Source: Halictus rubicundus (Eukaryota > Arthropoda > Insecta > Hymenoptera > Halictidae). Taken from it: DNA of 64,000 nt. Location of the stretch: contig NC_135153.1 of NCBI RefSeq assembly GCF_050948215.1, positions 4,926,058 through 4,990,057 on the forward strand, given 5' to 3'. Each line of letters opens with the position of its first letter. The stretch's first letter is position 1. The notes under the pieces were generated by a model, which saw only the letters and a program-made list of their open reading frames with translations, searched no databases and was not told the origin of the DNA. Of this stretch, positions 23,225-35,109 are shown piece after piece. A program made the translations under genes and the position numbers.

Positions 23225-23342
23225 TCGTCAAGTGATTTTATTGTCGGTAAAACAGTTATCGATGTAAACATTGTCGGTAAAACAGTGCCGGTCAAATGTT
23301 GCCGACTAAAACATTGTCGATGAAATGGTTATCGGTAACTGG
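23225..23342. repeat. Degenerate 14-15-bp minisatellite
   Basis: Successive units such as CGGTAAAACAGTTAT, CGATGTAAACATTGT, CGGTAAAACAGTGC, CGGTCAAATGTTGC, CGACTAAAACATTGT and CGATGAAATGGTTAT recur seven to eight times with period 14-15 bp. Confidence 0.8.
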
Positions 23343-23479
23343 ATACAAACGTACATAAGGTGTAGAACTGTATAGAATGTTACTTTACAATGTAAACATC
23401 AGTCCATAAGGAACGAAGAAATACGAAAATTCTAACTAGAATGCACTTTTCATTATTTTTCTTCTAGGAGTATTGTCGC

Positions 23480-24310
23480 GGTGGGTGTATACGAAGTAGA
23501 TCCAACAGCCAACTTGTCGAGCTTCGCCGAAAGAAGGCGGAAGAATCTTTGCTCGAGAAACATATCCAAATGGCTGGCTTGAGTAATGGTGCTCGACATG
23601 ACATAGGTTAGCGGGGAGCAATACATCGACAGCACTTTCGTCGGTACCGAGCTGGGGGACACGATTATTGCCTCTGCATGCTCCCCAACTACTTCCACCC
23701 CCGCAAGGTTCCTCTGGCCACGAGATTTCCCTCCGACCGTCCCGTTCTTCCCTTCTCTTCCTCCTTGTGATCGTAGTATCCCGGCTTCGACCGAGCTTAC
23801 CCAACTTAGTCGACGGCGACCCGCGCTACCGCCATTGCCAACCAAGTTTATGGCCCAGACCGACGCCCATAAACTGTACAAATGGTAAATCTACCGTAAG
23901 ATCATCCCAGCCGAAAATGATGTATCGTAGGTTTCGCGGGACGTACACACGAGAATCGGCGAACCTACCGCTTGACCTGACCCCTCCTTCCTTCTGCCCT
24001 GCCTTGCTCCGGCCACCTCCCACCCACTCATCTGGCCAAGATAGTACCTATGTATATGGCAGAAAAGAATTGACGTAGGGACGTGAAAGAAACGATGCTG
24101 CGGCAGGTTACCGTGCCTGGCTGCCGGTTGCGACAACTGCGGTTGCTGCTCGTCTTAATCCTGTCCCTGCACGGAAAGATTCATCAACTTACGAGGAACC
24201 CTCATCCGTTTCCTATCCCGAATCGACAAACAGGCTTTTCACTCCAAATTCACCCTTCACTTACAAATCCACCTGTTTACAAATCAACTTCACCCAGCGG
24301 TGACTCGAAA
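23480..24310. other. GC-rich island, no assignable gene
   Basis: Frames of up to 142 codons are open on both strands and contradict each other. They show no domain. Confidence 0.45.
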
Positions 24311-24499
24311 GTGAAACAACTCGATGCCATTTTGTTTATTGTACACTCAAATGTAAATTCGTTTTCCCGCGGATTTTTGTAAAAATTATATGCATATCTA
24401 CATTTACACAAACGACGTTAAAATTGTCATATTGTATGCCGCATATAAGTGAACTCTTTTGGAATAAATGAAACTCGTCTTGTATATGAGGTACACATA

Positions 24500-24688
24500 T
24501 TGGGTTAAAACGAAAGTTCGTAGCGTTTTTAAATTAAAGTTGAAAGGTAAAATGAAGACATTTATTCATAGGTTTATTCAATAACATGATAACTTACCTC
24601 GAAAATGGCAAAACGTAATAGAACAGAATGGAAAATATATATAATATAATATATTATATATGATATATATAATATATATATACTACTT

Positions 24689-24735
<47 letters not shown>

Positions 24736-24825
24736 AAAAAAATAAATAAATAAATAAAAATAAATATCTTAATTTTATCTTTGAACTTTAATTTAAAAAT
24801 TTTACGAACTTTCGTTCCAACGCAA
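24500..24825. mobile_element. TA-flanked MITE family H with internal AT microsatellite
   Basis: The left end TTGGGTTAAAACGAAAGTTC and the right end (other strand) TTGCGTTGGAACGAAAGTTC are inverted repeats that extend inward through TTTTTAAATTAAAGTT. TA flanks both sides. An (AT)n tract fills about 24638-24731. The copy at 55603 matches and is interrupted by further insertions; this copy provides the uninterrupted site. Confidence 0.85.
24638..24731. repeat. (AT)n microsatellite tract
   Basis: An imperfect then perfect AT/TA dinucleotide run inside the MITE. Confidence 0.9.
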
Positions 24826-24938
24826 TATATTCATTGTGATAAATCCTGGTCTCAGACTTCCGATTGGAAGTGCAGATTCTATTCAAGTAGAATGAGACTG
24901 CGATAACCAGACCACTTGTGTTTACGTTCTTAGTGTCA

Positions 24939-24975
24939 TTAACACTAGAACTACCGAACCAGTCAAAATGACTGG
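24939..24975 (+). mobile_element. Solo TTAA element end with AGTCA-AAA-TGACT palindrome
   Basis: TTAACACTAGAACTACCGAA is followed by CCAGTCAAAATGACTGG. The same architecture, with a GGTCA-type palindrome, is in the element at 63197-63773. The second end was not identified. Confidence 0.6.
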
Positions 24976-25169
24976 TGGATGATTTCTTCTTTCACGATTA
25001 CTGAAACTATGAAAACGTTTTTACGAGAAATTTTTTAATATCATAATTGCAGCTATATGAAAAGTTTTTCTTTACAACGATAGCATAGCTGAATCGATTG
25101 CAATAAGAAAAAATTACGTAAGAGGTACTATCGCGACGCTTTGAAATTTTACACCGTTCACGTGAGACT

Positions 25170-25640
25170 GTCCCCTTAATTTTCATCGTCGCTGTGTAAC
25201 AGAAAACACGTGTTTGGAACGGATCCTGCGTGTCGGCGGTCTCTCGCATAATCGACCAGTCGGTGCTACCGGAGCTTAATAACGTCCGGAAAGCGAGCAG
25301 GTCGATCGTTGTCGTGCGAGTAAACAATGCATCGAAATCGCAATTATCGGAATGTGCTCATTTCCCAGGAGGAGAAACGCGGCCGTGTAACGACGCGTGC
25401 GAATTCGATTCGTCGCGAGCTTAATACGAATCGAATCATCGCCGATTCATCGTGGAACGCGGCAAATCCTTTTTGCGCGGTGTCATTCATTGAGCACATT
25501 CCGAATCGAGAGCGGATGTGCCTGTGCCGTTCGCAGAGCCGCGGACACCGCTGGAAATCGTTGGAATCGTTGAATTCCCCTGCCTTTGTTACGTCGGAGA
25601 ATCGAAAATGGACGTCGATTGGTCCTTTCTCCTATTCGAC
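25170..25640. other. GC-richer patch, no assignable gene
   Basis: A 127-codon + frame (25327-25710) and several overlapping frames show no known motif. Arg/Ser/Asn-rich composition and conflicting frames argue against coding. Confidence 0.4.
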
Positions 25641-25754
25641 CGCTGTTCTTACGATAAATCAATATCACAAATTCAAAGATTTTCATGAAACATTGTCAAT
25701 TCGACAATAGTTGTGTCAATTAACACAACGGAAGAAAACTTGGTATACGAACGG

Positions 25755-26030
25755 ATGGTAATGTCGCACCCCCTCTCCCCTCACCATGGTTTTACATTTC
25801 TAACTAAAATCTGATTCATAACTTGAATTCATTTGAATTTTTTATTAAAATGTAGATAAACCAATAAGATAAAAGATGGAAGTAAAAGACAAATAATTTC
25901 ATTTAATTTAATATGTATTATAGAAATAAGTCATGTGGGACCTCTTATAAAAGTTATGGTAATATTGCCCCCCCCCCCACCCACCAAATCAGAACTCGTA
26001 TAAAATCATTATTTTTGGTAACATTTTGAT
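25755..26030. repeat. Dispersed repeat copy, unoccupied site
   Basis: Sister of 17545-18060 without the TTAA element. It continues from TTTAATTTAATATG straight into the shared right flank, which ends in a C-rich run (about 25966-25978) and AAATCATTATTTTT. Confidence 0.7.
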
Positions 26031-26389
26031 ATATACGTACATTTTATTGAGTGTATTCCAGCACACAACTGTTTAACTCATTTAATTCGCAAGAAATAAT
26101 ATTTTATGGGATGACGAAAAACTTTACTTCTTTAGGTTATGTTACTTATGCTTCGCATTAACAGAAACGATATTGTCGAGAGTAAATTTATTTCCCTACA
26201 TATTAATCCGGTAGACGCTCCCGGTACGCTAATTATACCGTTCCCCGCTAAATGTTATTGTTTTAATATCAAAAATTATAACGGGAACAAATTACCACTT
26301 CTTCCTCTATGCTTCCGATTATCTTTTAAATACAGTGGTGGACAAAAATATTGGCACAGCACGAAATTCCACATGTACGAACTTATAAC

Positions 26390-26568
26390 TAGACTGCAGA
26401 TTTTATGCATTTATGGCAAAAGTGAAAAGTGGAAAAATGAAAACATGAGAAAAATTTGAACATACTGTTACATTATTTCCAACATATTAAACCAGTTAAG
26501 AATAGAAATAAAATACTGCTTGATTCCTGTTTGTGGCAAATGTGGTGGACAATTTTTATTTTGCTGTA
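26390..26568. mobile_element. hAT-like MITE family B inside the Tc1-like element
   Basis: It starts TAGACTGCAGATTTTATGCA and ends with GGACAATTTTTATTTTGC and a truncated TIR. It is flanked by CTTATAAC (26382-26389) and CTCATAAC (26569-26576), a 7-of-8 match to an 8-bp duplication. The insertion splits the left part of the Tc1-like element. Confidence 0.8.
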
Positions 26569-26782
26569 CTCATAACTATTGAAATAAGTACTTATATGTT
26601 TTGCATGTATCGCTATGCAATGAGTATAAATTTCGATCAGTAGAAATTTAGTAGGAATATCGGTGTAGGTTGCGGCTCGAATTTATAAAATTACTGTAAA
26701 AATTAACTTAGAAAAATACATAGACTTATTAGAAGATTGTTTAATTGTATTTACTGAAAAGCATCATGACGAAAATGTTAGC

Positions 26783-27024
26783 TCTCAACAAAATAACACA
26801 GCAGTGCACACTTCTAAAAAGACACTCAAGTGATTTCAGCAAAGGATTTGCCACTTGTGAAGCGGCCAGTTCGCTCCCCTGATTCAAATCCAATCGAAAA
26901 CTTATGGGGAATTTGATCAAGAACCGTACATAAAAACGGCGAGCAGTATAATATTACAAAAGAACTCGAACAAGCGATTACACTTAAGTTGAATAAAATC
27001 CATACTACAACATTGCAAAAATAA
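26783..27024 (+). pseudogene. Tc1-type transposase C-terminal pseudogene
   Basis: One frame reads SQQNNTAVHTSKKTLK then a stop, corresponding to the QQDNDPKHTSK block of Tc1 transposases with the second catalytic Asp replaced by Asn. The next frame reads PLVKRPVRSPDSNPIENLWG, which contains the third catalytic Glu, and ends with TLQK and a stop. At least one frameshift and an in-frame stop are present. The N-terminal domain is not recognisable. Confidence 0.85.
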
Positions 27025-27363
27025 AATAATTTGTAGTATGGAAAAACGAATATTCGAATTAATTAAGCGTAACCGTGGTAGTATGTTATTGATACTATAA
27101 TATTTTTGTCTTTTGTAATAATTAAATACACTGTTCCTCTATACAAATTTCGCTACTTTTCTCTATACAAATTTCGCTAAATTATTGTATTTATATAATT
27201 AATAATAAATACATAACGGTTTTATTGCTTCCTAGTGTATTTTCCTTCTTTTCCAATCGTCTAGCATTATTTCCAAACCATCCATTACTTGTATTATCAA
27301 ATTACTCAACATTATTTTTATTAAAAACAATAGTGTTTTTATAAAAATTTCGTCCACTACATT

Positions 27364-28085
27364 TATTGAGGCGGAGAAGATTATTTCTCAAGGTTGTTTT
27401 TAAATAGAATGAAGTATTTTCATTAGTGTAACGCTACAGCCAATAAAAAGAGGAATTGAACCGTATATAATATGCTGACCTTCAGATGACCTTGCCCCAA
27501 CGTATTGTAGAATGCAGGATTATCAACCGTGAAAATGTTTCGATACTAACAGCCACAATTTTAAATACGCTCCTTAAAATTCTACTTTTATACATTTCAT
27601 AGATAATATGAAATAAATAAACAATACATATCTGCGTAATTTTTTTTTTTGACGTAGCGGTCAATTCATTATAATATTACACCAATAATATTTATAATGT
27701 TCTACTATAATGTTACACTAACGATAGCACATCATCTTATCTAAAAACACGTAGCTAATCTTGAAGTATTGGAAAATATGACCTCAAAAAAATCTTTATC
27801 TCAATAATTGCCATGCTGAAACAAACCTTTTTTTGCTCACACGTTCTCTTGTATCATTAAGAACAGCGAAGCTATTTTAAGTGTAATTGTTAAATAACTC
27901 GCCGTGTACATTTTACTAAATATAATAAGTATTTATTTATAGCGACGGTTAATTCGAATTTTCCACGTTCCATAGGAATCGTAACCAATCATGCGAGAAA
28001 CCAGAGTTCGTAATATCCGCTGACCCCCTAACATTTCGCGTATACTTATTTCTTTTAAGCCTCATTAGTGGAATCCTCGTTAGAT
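27364..28085. other. AT-rich interval, no gene seen
   Basis: No open frame above 60 codons and no repeat recognised. Confidence 0.6.
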
Positions 28086-28502
28086 CCTCTAATATGTCTT
28101 GCTGCTCCTTCTTATCCTATTTGTCCGTAGGCCACCGCGAGTCTCTTTCACCATCATTCCCTCTCATTTCCCTCTTCCACGTCAAATTTAATAGCATCAC
28201 GGTCCGCGCCGTGTTTCACCCTCTCTTCCACCCAATCATCCATTCTCAGTGTCCTAAATCTCTTTTGCGTCAATGTTCGCAAATTACTCCCTCATCCTTT
28301 CCTTTTAACCCACTTTCGTCCTTCCCTCGTCCTCCTCTTTGACAGCTCTCCCTCCCCGAACCCTTTTTTTCTGCCGCCTGCCTCCTCTTTCACTTGCATG
28401 GCCTCCCAATTTCTCTTGGTTTCTCCTCTCGCGTTCCATTTGTCTCTTCCCTTTCTCTTTCTCTTTCTCTCTCCATTTTACCCTACATCTTTCATCTCAT
28501 CT

Positions 28503-28571
<69 letters not shown>

Positions 28572-28980
28572 ATGTGGATCAGAAGCCGAATGGAAATTAA
28601 ATGCGCAGTCGACCGTTACGCCGATTGATTTGTATTCTTCGATCTGCCGCCACGACGAGGAAGTGTGCTAAACTGCGGGATTTATGTTCTCTCCTAATTG
28701 CGTCGGTCCTCACCCCCTAGTGAACGAACCACCCCTCGCCGGCGCTGCTTCATCGCCTTCCAACCTCTGTGTGCACCTCCTGTCCTTCCGGCTGTAGCCT
28801 TTACCAGATTGCTCTCGCGTTTCATCGGAATCTCGATCGAAAGGAACCGTCATGTCGGGCGAATACACTCACTGCCTAGGCCACGAAAAATCGCGCCGGT
28901 CGATCGCGATCGATTAAATGTTAAAGGTCCGTTTCAATTACCGAAGGATGTCCGGACGCCAATCGTTAAAGTCCTTTATC
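28086..28980. other. Pyrimidine-rich to GC-rich block, no assignable gene
   Basis: C/T-rich + strand from about 28090 to 28500, the long (CT)n run, then a CpG-rich segment. Open frames here are long because the strand is purine-poor or because of the repeat, and none has a domain. Confidence 0.45.
28506..28569. repeat. (TC)n microsatellite, longest in the window
   Basis: About 32 uninterrupted CT units. Confidence 0.96.
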
Positions 28981-30503
28981 GTGTTACAACCAGCAATTGC
29001 AAACTCTTTTGTTTCTCTTTTAACGTTTCTGTTCATAACCGGGAAGGTGGGTGGAGGGGGGGGGTCGAAAGTAACAATTTCACTTTGGACTACGATTACG
29101 CAAAACTTAATACAACAAAAATTTTCATGCCAAAATGTTACCTAGTTCTCGGACATTGTCTAACCATGGTATTCTTTATTTGTAACAAGTAACGTTGAAG
29201 TTATTAACAAAAACTGGAGATCGGGGAAAGTATTACAACCGTTGCGTACCCCAGGCGGTTGTAACACATCATGTGGTGTCGATAGTAACATAATATTTTT
29301 TTTTAATTAAGGTGCGCATTAAACTGAATTGCAAACTGAATACAAATAAACATAAATCTTCCTAATTACAGGTTGCTCAGATTCACATAGATTCACAATT
29401 GTGGCTAAGGTGTAAATCGTGTTGCTGAGTGCATTCTTCATATTCCCAGTTGTTACATTCTGAGACTGTACAATTGACGATTGTTAAACGATTTTTAAAC
29501 ATTTTTGTTTAAGGTGCGTCTTCTAGACACATTAGTTTTTGTGTTGTTGAAATTGCGTAATTGTATGACGATTTTCATATTATGGGTCAAAATACACCAA
29601 GCCTCCTCTGTCGGAGGGTTAAAGTAAACATAAATCGATTGCCATTCGTACCGCGGGAGAAAAAAGCATTAAAAACTTAGCTTCTTGGACATAAGTATTT
29701 AACAAATAACGAACATTATTTTTACACAGGGGGGATATTTTTAGCGGGTACATGGCGTGTTCAGAAAGTCATTCACCCGAGATGCGTTGAGGTCCGACGA
29801 GTCAAACTCCGCGAAACTAACTTCTTAAAGGGGTGGTTGATACCTCGTCGGGGTTTGCTATAAATAAAGATCTACGAATTAATTTGCCGTGCGACGCATA
29901 AATTACAAAGATTGAATTCGCATCGGACGACCACGACGAAATTGTTCGCAGCGACACGCATCGGCGAACAGGTGACAGCGCATGGTGAGATTCACGTTTG
30001 AAACCTCGATCGACGCCGGCGAGCGTTTAATTATTAGATTGACAGACTGATTCGATTATCGCATGCTCGATGATTTTCTCCCCTGTCACACGATAATCGT
30101 TCATGTAATGTAATAACAGGGAAAAAATCAGGGTGAAGCGCGTAAATCAACCCCCGAAGAAATATTACACGCTCTCTCCGGTATTAATAATAGAGTACGT
30201 ATGATAACGCGTCGGCGTGGCCGTACGTTGAATGAAAATGATTGTCATAGATTCCTCGGACCCTTGTGTCATGCACCCTCTTATCTATACATATACGGGA
30301 CAATCCTCGACCCTTTCCCTTTCGCTCTACTTATCGACGTTTAACGAATTTATATAATCGGATTTACATAAGTTACGTTTAGAGACGGGTGTCTATTGGC
30401 GATAGGTACAGGAATGAGAGATTTACAAATTCAAGAAAACAATCGTTCGATGTTGGAAAATGTAAATAAATGCAGCGAACGAGGGACGCATATTTATTCT
30501 ATA
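28981..30503. other. Non-genic interval with weak GC-rich patch
   Basis: A G-run (GGGGGGGGG, about 29057-29065) and a CpG-richer patch at about 29740-30380 are the only compositional features. No supported gene. Confidence 0.5.
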
Positions 30504-30863
30504 CAGAGTGTCCCAAGAATATTGTACTTCTATGAAAGAGATAATTCCTGAGATAATTTGAAGTAACTTTTTTCTTTGCGAAAATGTTCTTCACGGCTTT
30601 ATTAAGGAGTTATTAACGAAAAACACGAACCAATCAGAACGCGGCTATAGCAGAGGGATCCCGGCTCGGCGACGGTGAGCGTGACGTTGGCATTGGCTGA
30701 CGTCAGAATCCGCCTGCTGTATCCGCGCTCTGATTGGTCTGTGATTTTCACTAATAACTTCTTAACAGAACCACGAAGAATATTTTTGTAAAGGAAAAAG
30801 TTACTTCAAATTGTGTCAGGAATCATCCCTTCCAAGGAAATACAACATTTTTGGGACACCCTT
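30504..30863. mobile_element. Hairpin MITE (CAGAGTGTCCCAA TIR)
   Basis: The outer roughly 100 bases on each side are inverted repeats: AAGTAACTTTTTTCTTTGCG at left against AAAAGTTACTTCAAATTGTG at right. TA flanks CAGAGTGTCCC at left and GGGACACCCTT at right. The 360-bp element has a GC-rich centre. Right-end fragments occur at 22209, 23040 and about 40000-40105. Confidence 0.85.
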
Positions 30864-31894
30864 TAATAGGCATCAAATACTTATTGTAACGCAAAACATG
30901 TTCTGTATGCATTAACGGGTTGTGATTATGACATTTCTACCCTGCAGGATATCGTGGGGAACCGACTGGTGTACTTGATATGGCCGCATATCAAAATAAC
31001 GCACACCGTGCTCTTCTTTTGGAATGTTATATATCCGCCGAACTTGCTCTTAAGCTTCGCAAGAACAGAGTGAACGTTTTTTTTTTTTTGAAACCCTCCA
31101 TCGTTTTTGGGCGAACGCGAAATTTAAATCTGTAATTACAATCTACGCACTTAAAACTAACTGTTCTATAACTAGTAACATTTGCTTGAGTTATATCTAA
31201 ATGCGGCGTCGAGAGCCGACGATGCCTATCGTCACAATTTTCTGCATTATGGTGCCATCTGGTCAGATAAAGTGAAACTGGTTAACGAAAAGGCTACACC
31301 ACCACAGACGAGGTATAGGAGTAGAACAATCATCCAATGTATTTTTCTGTCTCACGTTCCGGGGTCGCTATAGTCCTCGTACCATTTCCGTGTCACATTC
31401 TATGTTACCGACCGGGATTGATATTGTGGAACTAATATTCTATACAGACTTAAGGCTGTGTATGGGGTTTCGTGTCTCACGATCTGATGTACCGACATCG
31501 CTAAAAATCACTCGATTCCTTACGCCCTCTACGCTGAAGAGCGATAAATGTTGGAACTAGATCCACGAAAACAATCAAATCTAGTGAAACAAATGAATGA
31601 CGAGTTGTATCTGCGATGTTACGACTATGTTGGCAACGTGTCCTTGAATCCCGAATCGCAAATATGACTGCAAGTGATTGAATTTTATGAGATTCTAAAT
31701 TAAATTTTTTTATTTGATGTAATATAGATAATTGATGAAATATATGTAGACATTGTATTTCCAAATTGTAGAAATACAATTTTCATTAATTCTTGAACGT
31801 AAATAACTTTATGCGCATATTTATTTTATATATTTTAATTATTCATTTCTCCATATGGATATGTTAGGTGCATTCCTACAATTTTCTAATACTA
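30864..31894. other. AT-rich interval, no gene seen
   Basis: The longest frames (63 and 92 codons) have no motif. No repeat recognised. Confidence 0.55.
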
Positions 31895-31898
31895 TTAA

Positions 31899-32338
31899 GG
31901 TCCGTCTTAGACTTGATCCGACGGATCTTAAGTCTGTGACTAAACTTGTCACATTTTTTCTCTGTATTATCGGATTCTGACGCCAGAAACGTGCTTCAAG
32001 TTTTTGGATTTATTTCGCAGCGAATCAAGACAAAATATAGCTCAATTTGTAGCTAGAGATATTTTCTAGCGCGCGTTACTCTCGATTTCACCCAGAAAAC
32101 TCATCCAATGGCATAAAAATGCTTGGATTCCACGGCATGCACATCGTCAATTTTTGGACTACTTCTAACGCTTATATTACCAAATATCTGCATAACCTTC
32201 CTCTTTCGAACGAGCCTTTTCCCAGCGAATAATATTTTCATATAAGGACGAAAATTTCAGGCACGTAAAACCATTTTTCGCCTATTTTTGTCGGTAACGT
32301 AGTCACTCTACCGTATCGCAAATCTATGGAGTCTTGGT
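31899..32338 (-). mobile_element. TTAA-flanked core of the composite repeat, inverted copy
   Basis: TTAA sits at 31895-31898 and 32339-32342. Read on the minus strand, the sequence follows the core of 21.65-22.15 kb from ATAGATTTGCGATACGG to GACTTAAGATCCGTCGG, and ends CGGACC-TTAA like the copy at 60 kb. Two copies bounded by TTAA suggest that the core is itself a piggyBac-type non-autonomous element. Confidence 0.7.
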
Positions 32339-32342
32339 TTTA

Positions 32343-32575
32343 AGTGACTTTTCGACTATCCTCAGCTAGCTGAAGGTAGACAAGGGTGGATCAAGGTAGG
32401 CCGGTGGTGAGGGATCCTTGGTCAACCCTAAGCTGGTTGAAGGTAGGTCAGAGTAGCTCTGAAGCACCTCTGGTCAATCCTAAGGTAGCCCAAGGTAGTT
32501 CAAGATCCTCCTGGTCCCGCTATCCATCCGCTGCGCTCGGAGTCTCCTGCTAGACTGCGCTTGCAAAACCTATCA
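32343..32575. repeat. Cryptic AAGGTAGG-rich minisatellite-like region
   Basis: Motifs of the kind GAAGGTAGAC, CAAGGTAGGC, GAAGGTAGGTC, TAAGGTAGCC and CAAGGTAGTTC recur with GGTCAA(C/T)CCTAAG in between over about 200 bp. Spacing is irregular (roughly 20-50 bp), so it is only a degenerate array. Confidence 0.5.
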
Positions 32576-33087
32576 AACAAATTTCATTTTTTAATTCTTT
32601 ATATTTTTTGTGTATTTATACAAGATGAATATTGGTGTATACACAAAGTTCGAAGTGTTATTTAATTTTTCTTCTTCAATAATTTAACACAACTGAAGTA
32701 AATAGTATACTCAATTCTCACTAACAATCCTGAAATCATAAACTGTCGATAACGTTGACCGCGACATGGTAATGGTAATGGGACTCCCATGAACTTGTGA
32801 TATACTTGTGAAAATACAAACTATGCTATGTCTGTAACATTTATTTCTTTATCAAGTTACAGTTTTAGCAACTTATAGTTTCTATTTGGATTTTAATTTT
32901 GGTTTCTTATCCGACACATCCTACCTCATACAAGTTTTATTGTACTCTTTGCATTACAAAATTCAAATTTTATATTCAGATTTAAATCAGATTTAAATCA
33001 GAATAAATAGAAAATAACTGACGAACCTCGGTCACCAAGAATTTAACACTGCAATAGTATCAAATTGTTACTACAGATAGTAATTAT

Positions 33088-33287
33088 TAGACTGCGGATT
33101 GTATGCATTTATGGCAGCAATAAATATCTGTGATGTAAAGTAATAGGAAGAGTAAAAGAGTTATCGACTATTAATGTGTTACTTTCGATTTAGTGAAACT
33201 ATTAAGAGAGAAAGAAATTCCTAAACAGCTCTTGTGTCTTGCAACAGGTGCAGACAATTTTTATTTTGCATAAAAATCCGCATTCTA
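33088..33287. mobile_element. hAT-like MITE family B, 33.1-kb copy
   Basis: TAGACTGCGGATTGTATGCA at left mirrors TGCATAAAAATCCGCATTCTA at right. The flanks GTAATTAT and GTTATTAC agree at 6 of 8 positions. 200 bp, no coding capacity. Confidence 0.85.
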
Positions 33288-33691
33288 GTTATTACGATCA
33301 AGCGATATCCTTACAAAAAAGGACAAAACAAAAAATTGTGTCCTCGTCTTCGTATTTATTTTTCTCGAATTTGCTGTTATATTTGTATTACATTTGTTTA
33401 CCAAGCATAAATCATTTTCTTCTTTGGGAAACGGAGTTATCAAACTCAAGCTATCTGATAAATAATAACTAATTATGCATGTCGAATGGCGAATATATAA
33501 ACGATTAAAATACAATTATTGTTTTTGTTTGCTGATATATACAATTTATATGTTACCGTTAAAGCTTATAGTACTTATATTGTAGTTAATCTGCTATTCT
33601 ATATACGGTTTATTATTATTTCGGCTGTTATCTTTTAGTCGATGCAAATTTAATTCCAAAACGGAAATTGCTTACGCCTCGATTTAGTATA

Positions 33692-35100
33692 CAGTGTGTC
33701 CCACGATCTCTGTCCAGTTGAATATCTTGGTTATTTCAAACAATATGAGAAAATGTTACGTACAGAAGTTGTAGGATTTAAGAAATTACATAATATGGTA
33801 TAAATGATATTCTTGCAAGTAGAGGCATAGAGAAGAATTAGAGGTCACCTTTATTTTTTTAAATGGAATGTCCAACTTTTTATGCTCGATTTCGATAGAT
33901 TAGCGTATTTTGAGTATAAAAGTACTAAAGTGCATTTGTCCTAAAACTTACTTACCTATTACTTTCATTATGGAACGCATTCAAGGATATGCTCACTACG
34001 TCAAATGTATACATTGGTAGGCTTTCGACGTCTCTTAGTGTCATTCAGTTTCTCAAGTCAGTAATTGTAGTACATCACGAATTCTCACTCGTCACAAATA
34101 TCATCCGTACCACATTAGCATTCACCAGAAACATGACATGGATTATGTAAATCGTGTTAGATTTTGTGGATGGGCGTAAGAGCAGCTACAAATCAATCCA
34201 CTTAAATGGATATTAAATAAATTTAATACTATTTACCGATGGGACTACTTTTACCAGCACTGGACGTGTTAATTCACATAACACGCATTATTGGTCAGTA
34301 CAAAATCCTCACTGGCTACCAGAAATTGATCATCAAAGACACTGGTCCATTAATGTGTGGTGCGGAATCATCGGGCAACAAATAATTGGGGCTTATTTCA
34401 TTGACGGCACTTTTACTGGTCAAAAATATGATACGTTCTTAAGAAATACATTGCCAAATTTATTATAAAATGTGCCATTAAGCGTTCGTCAGACAATGTG
34501 GTATCAGCACGATGGATGGCCAACACACTACCCTCGAAGGGTGAGAAGTACACTTAATGAAATATTCCCAAATCGATGGATAGGACACGGTGGCGCTGTT
34601 TGCTGGCCAGCACGAAGTCCAGATTTAACACCCCTAGATTTTTTCTCGTGGGGAACATTGAAAAATATTGTGTATCGAAATGCACCAACAACTCCGGAAG
34701 ATATGAAGCAACGAACTATCGCAGCATGTGCTACAATAGACGCTCTAACAATACGACGTGTAAGAAACGCAACAGTTCAAAGACTACAACGTTGCATCGC
34801 TGCAGATGGCTGACATTTCGACCATTCGTCATGAAAACAGTCAAATATCTCAGCAACAGTAGGTTTTAGGACAAATACACTTTAGTACTTTTATACTCAG
34901 AATACGCCAATCTATCGAAATCGAGCATACAAAATTGGACATTCCATTTAAAAAGACAAAGGTGACCTCTATATCATCTTTACGCCTCCACTTGCATATT
35001 ATATAGATTCTTAAACCCTACAACTTCTGTGAGTAACATTTTCTCGTATTATTTGAAATAACCAAGATATTCAAGTGGACAGAGCTCGTAGGACACACTG
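33692..35100 (+). mobile_element. Tc1/mariner-superfamily element with ~270-bp TIRs
   Basis: TA flanks CAGTGTGTCCCACGATCTCT at left and its near-complement at right. The inverted match continues inward through TTGAATATCTTGGTTATTTC, GAAGTTGTAG, AATGGAATGTCCAA and TAAAAGTACTAAAGTG, so each arm is roughly 250-280 bp. The transposase lies between the arms on the + strand. Both ends and most of the coding region are intact, making this the best preserved autonomous-type element in the window. Confidence 0.92.
34079..34813 (+). pseudogene. Transposase of the 33.7-kb element, DD41D spacing, lightly damaged
   Basis: The order is YHPYHISIHQ, RVRFCGWA, a first-Asp block (TDG, after a probable frameshift at about 34230), then NSHNTHYWS, HWSINVWCGIIGQQIIGAYF, a stop at about 34466, MWYQHDGWPTHYPRRVRSTL, FPNRWIGHGG, WPARSPDLTPLDFFSWG and a C-terminus ending IAADG. 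From the Asp of QHDG to the Asp of TPLDFF there are 41 intervening residues, so the signature is DD41D rather than DD34D/E; rosa-like elements are known for that spacing. Damage visible here is one frameshift and two stops. It would act in the nucleus on the flanking long inverted repeats. No intact product is expected. Confidence 0.85.
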
Positions 35101-35109
35101 TATATCGTT

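Larger units (their letters stand above)
26333..27360 (+). mobile_element. Tc1-like element relic with nested MITE
   Basis: The left end CAGTGGTGGACAAAAATATT, next to TA, is a typical Tc1-type terminus. The right end reads GTAGTGGACGAAATTTTTAT on the other strand. The span encloses Tc1-type transposase remains and a family B MITE at 26390-26568. Confidence 0.75.

Noticed and set aside
28339..28671. Ser-Leu-rich ORFs
   Set aside because: They are translations of the (CT)n microsatellite.
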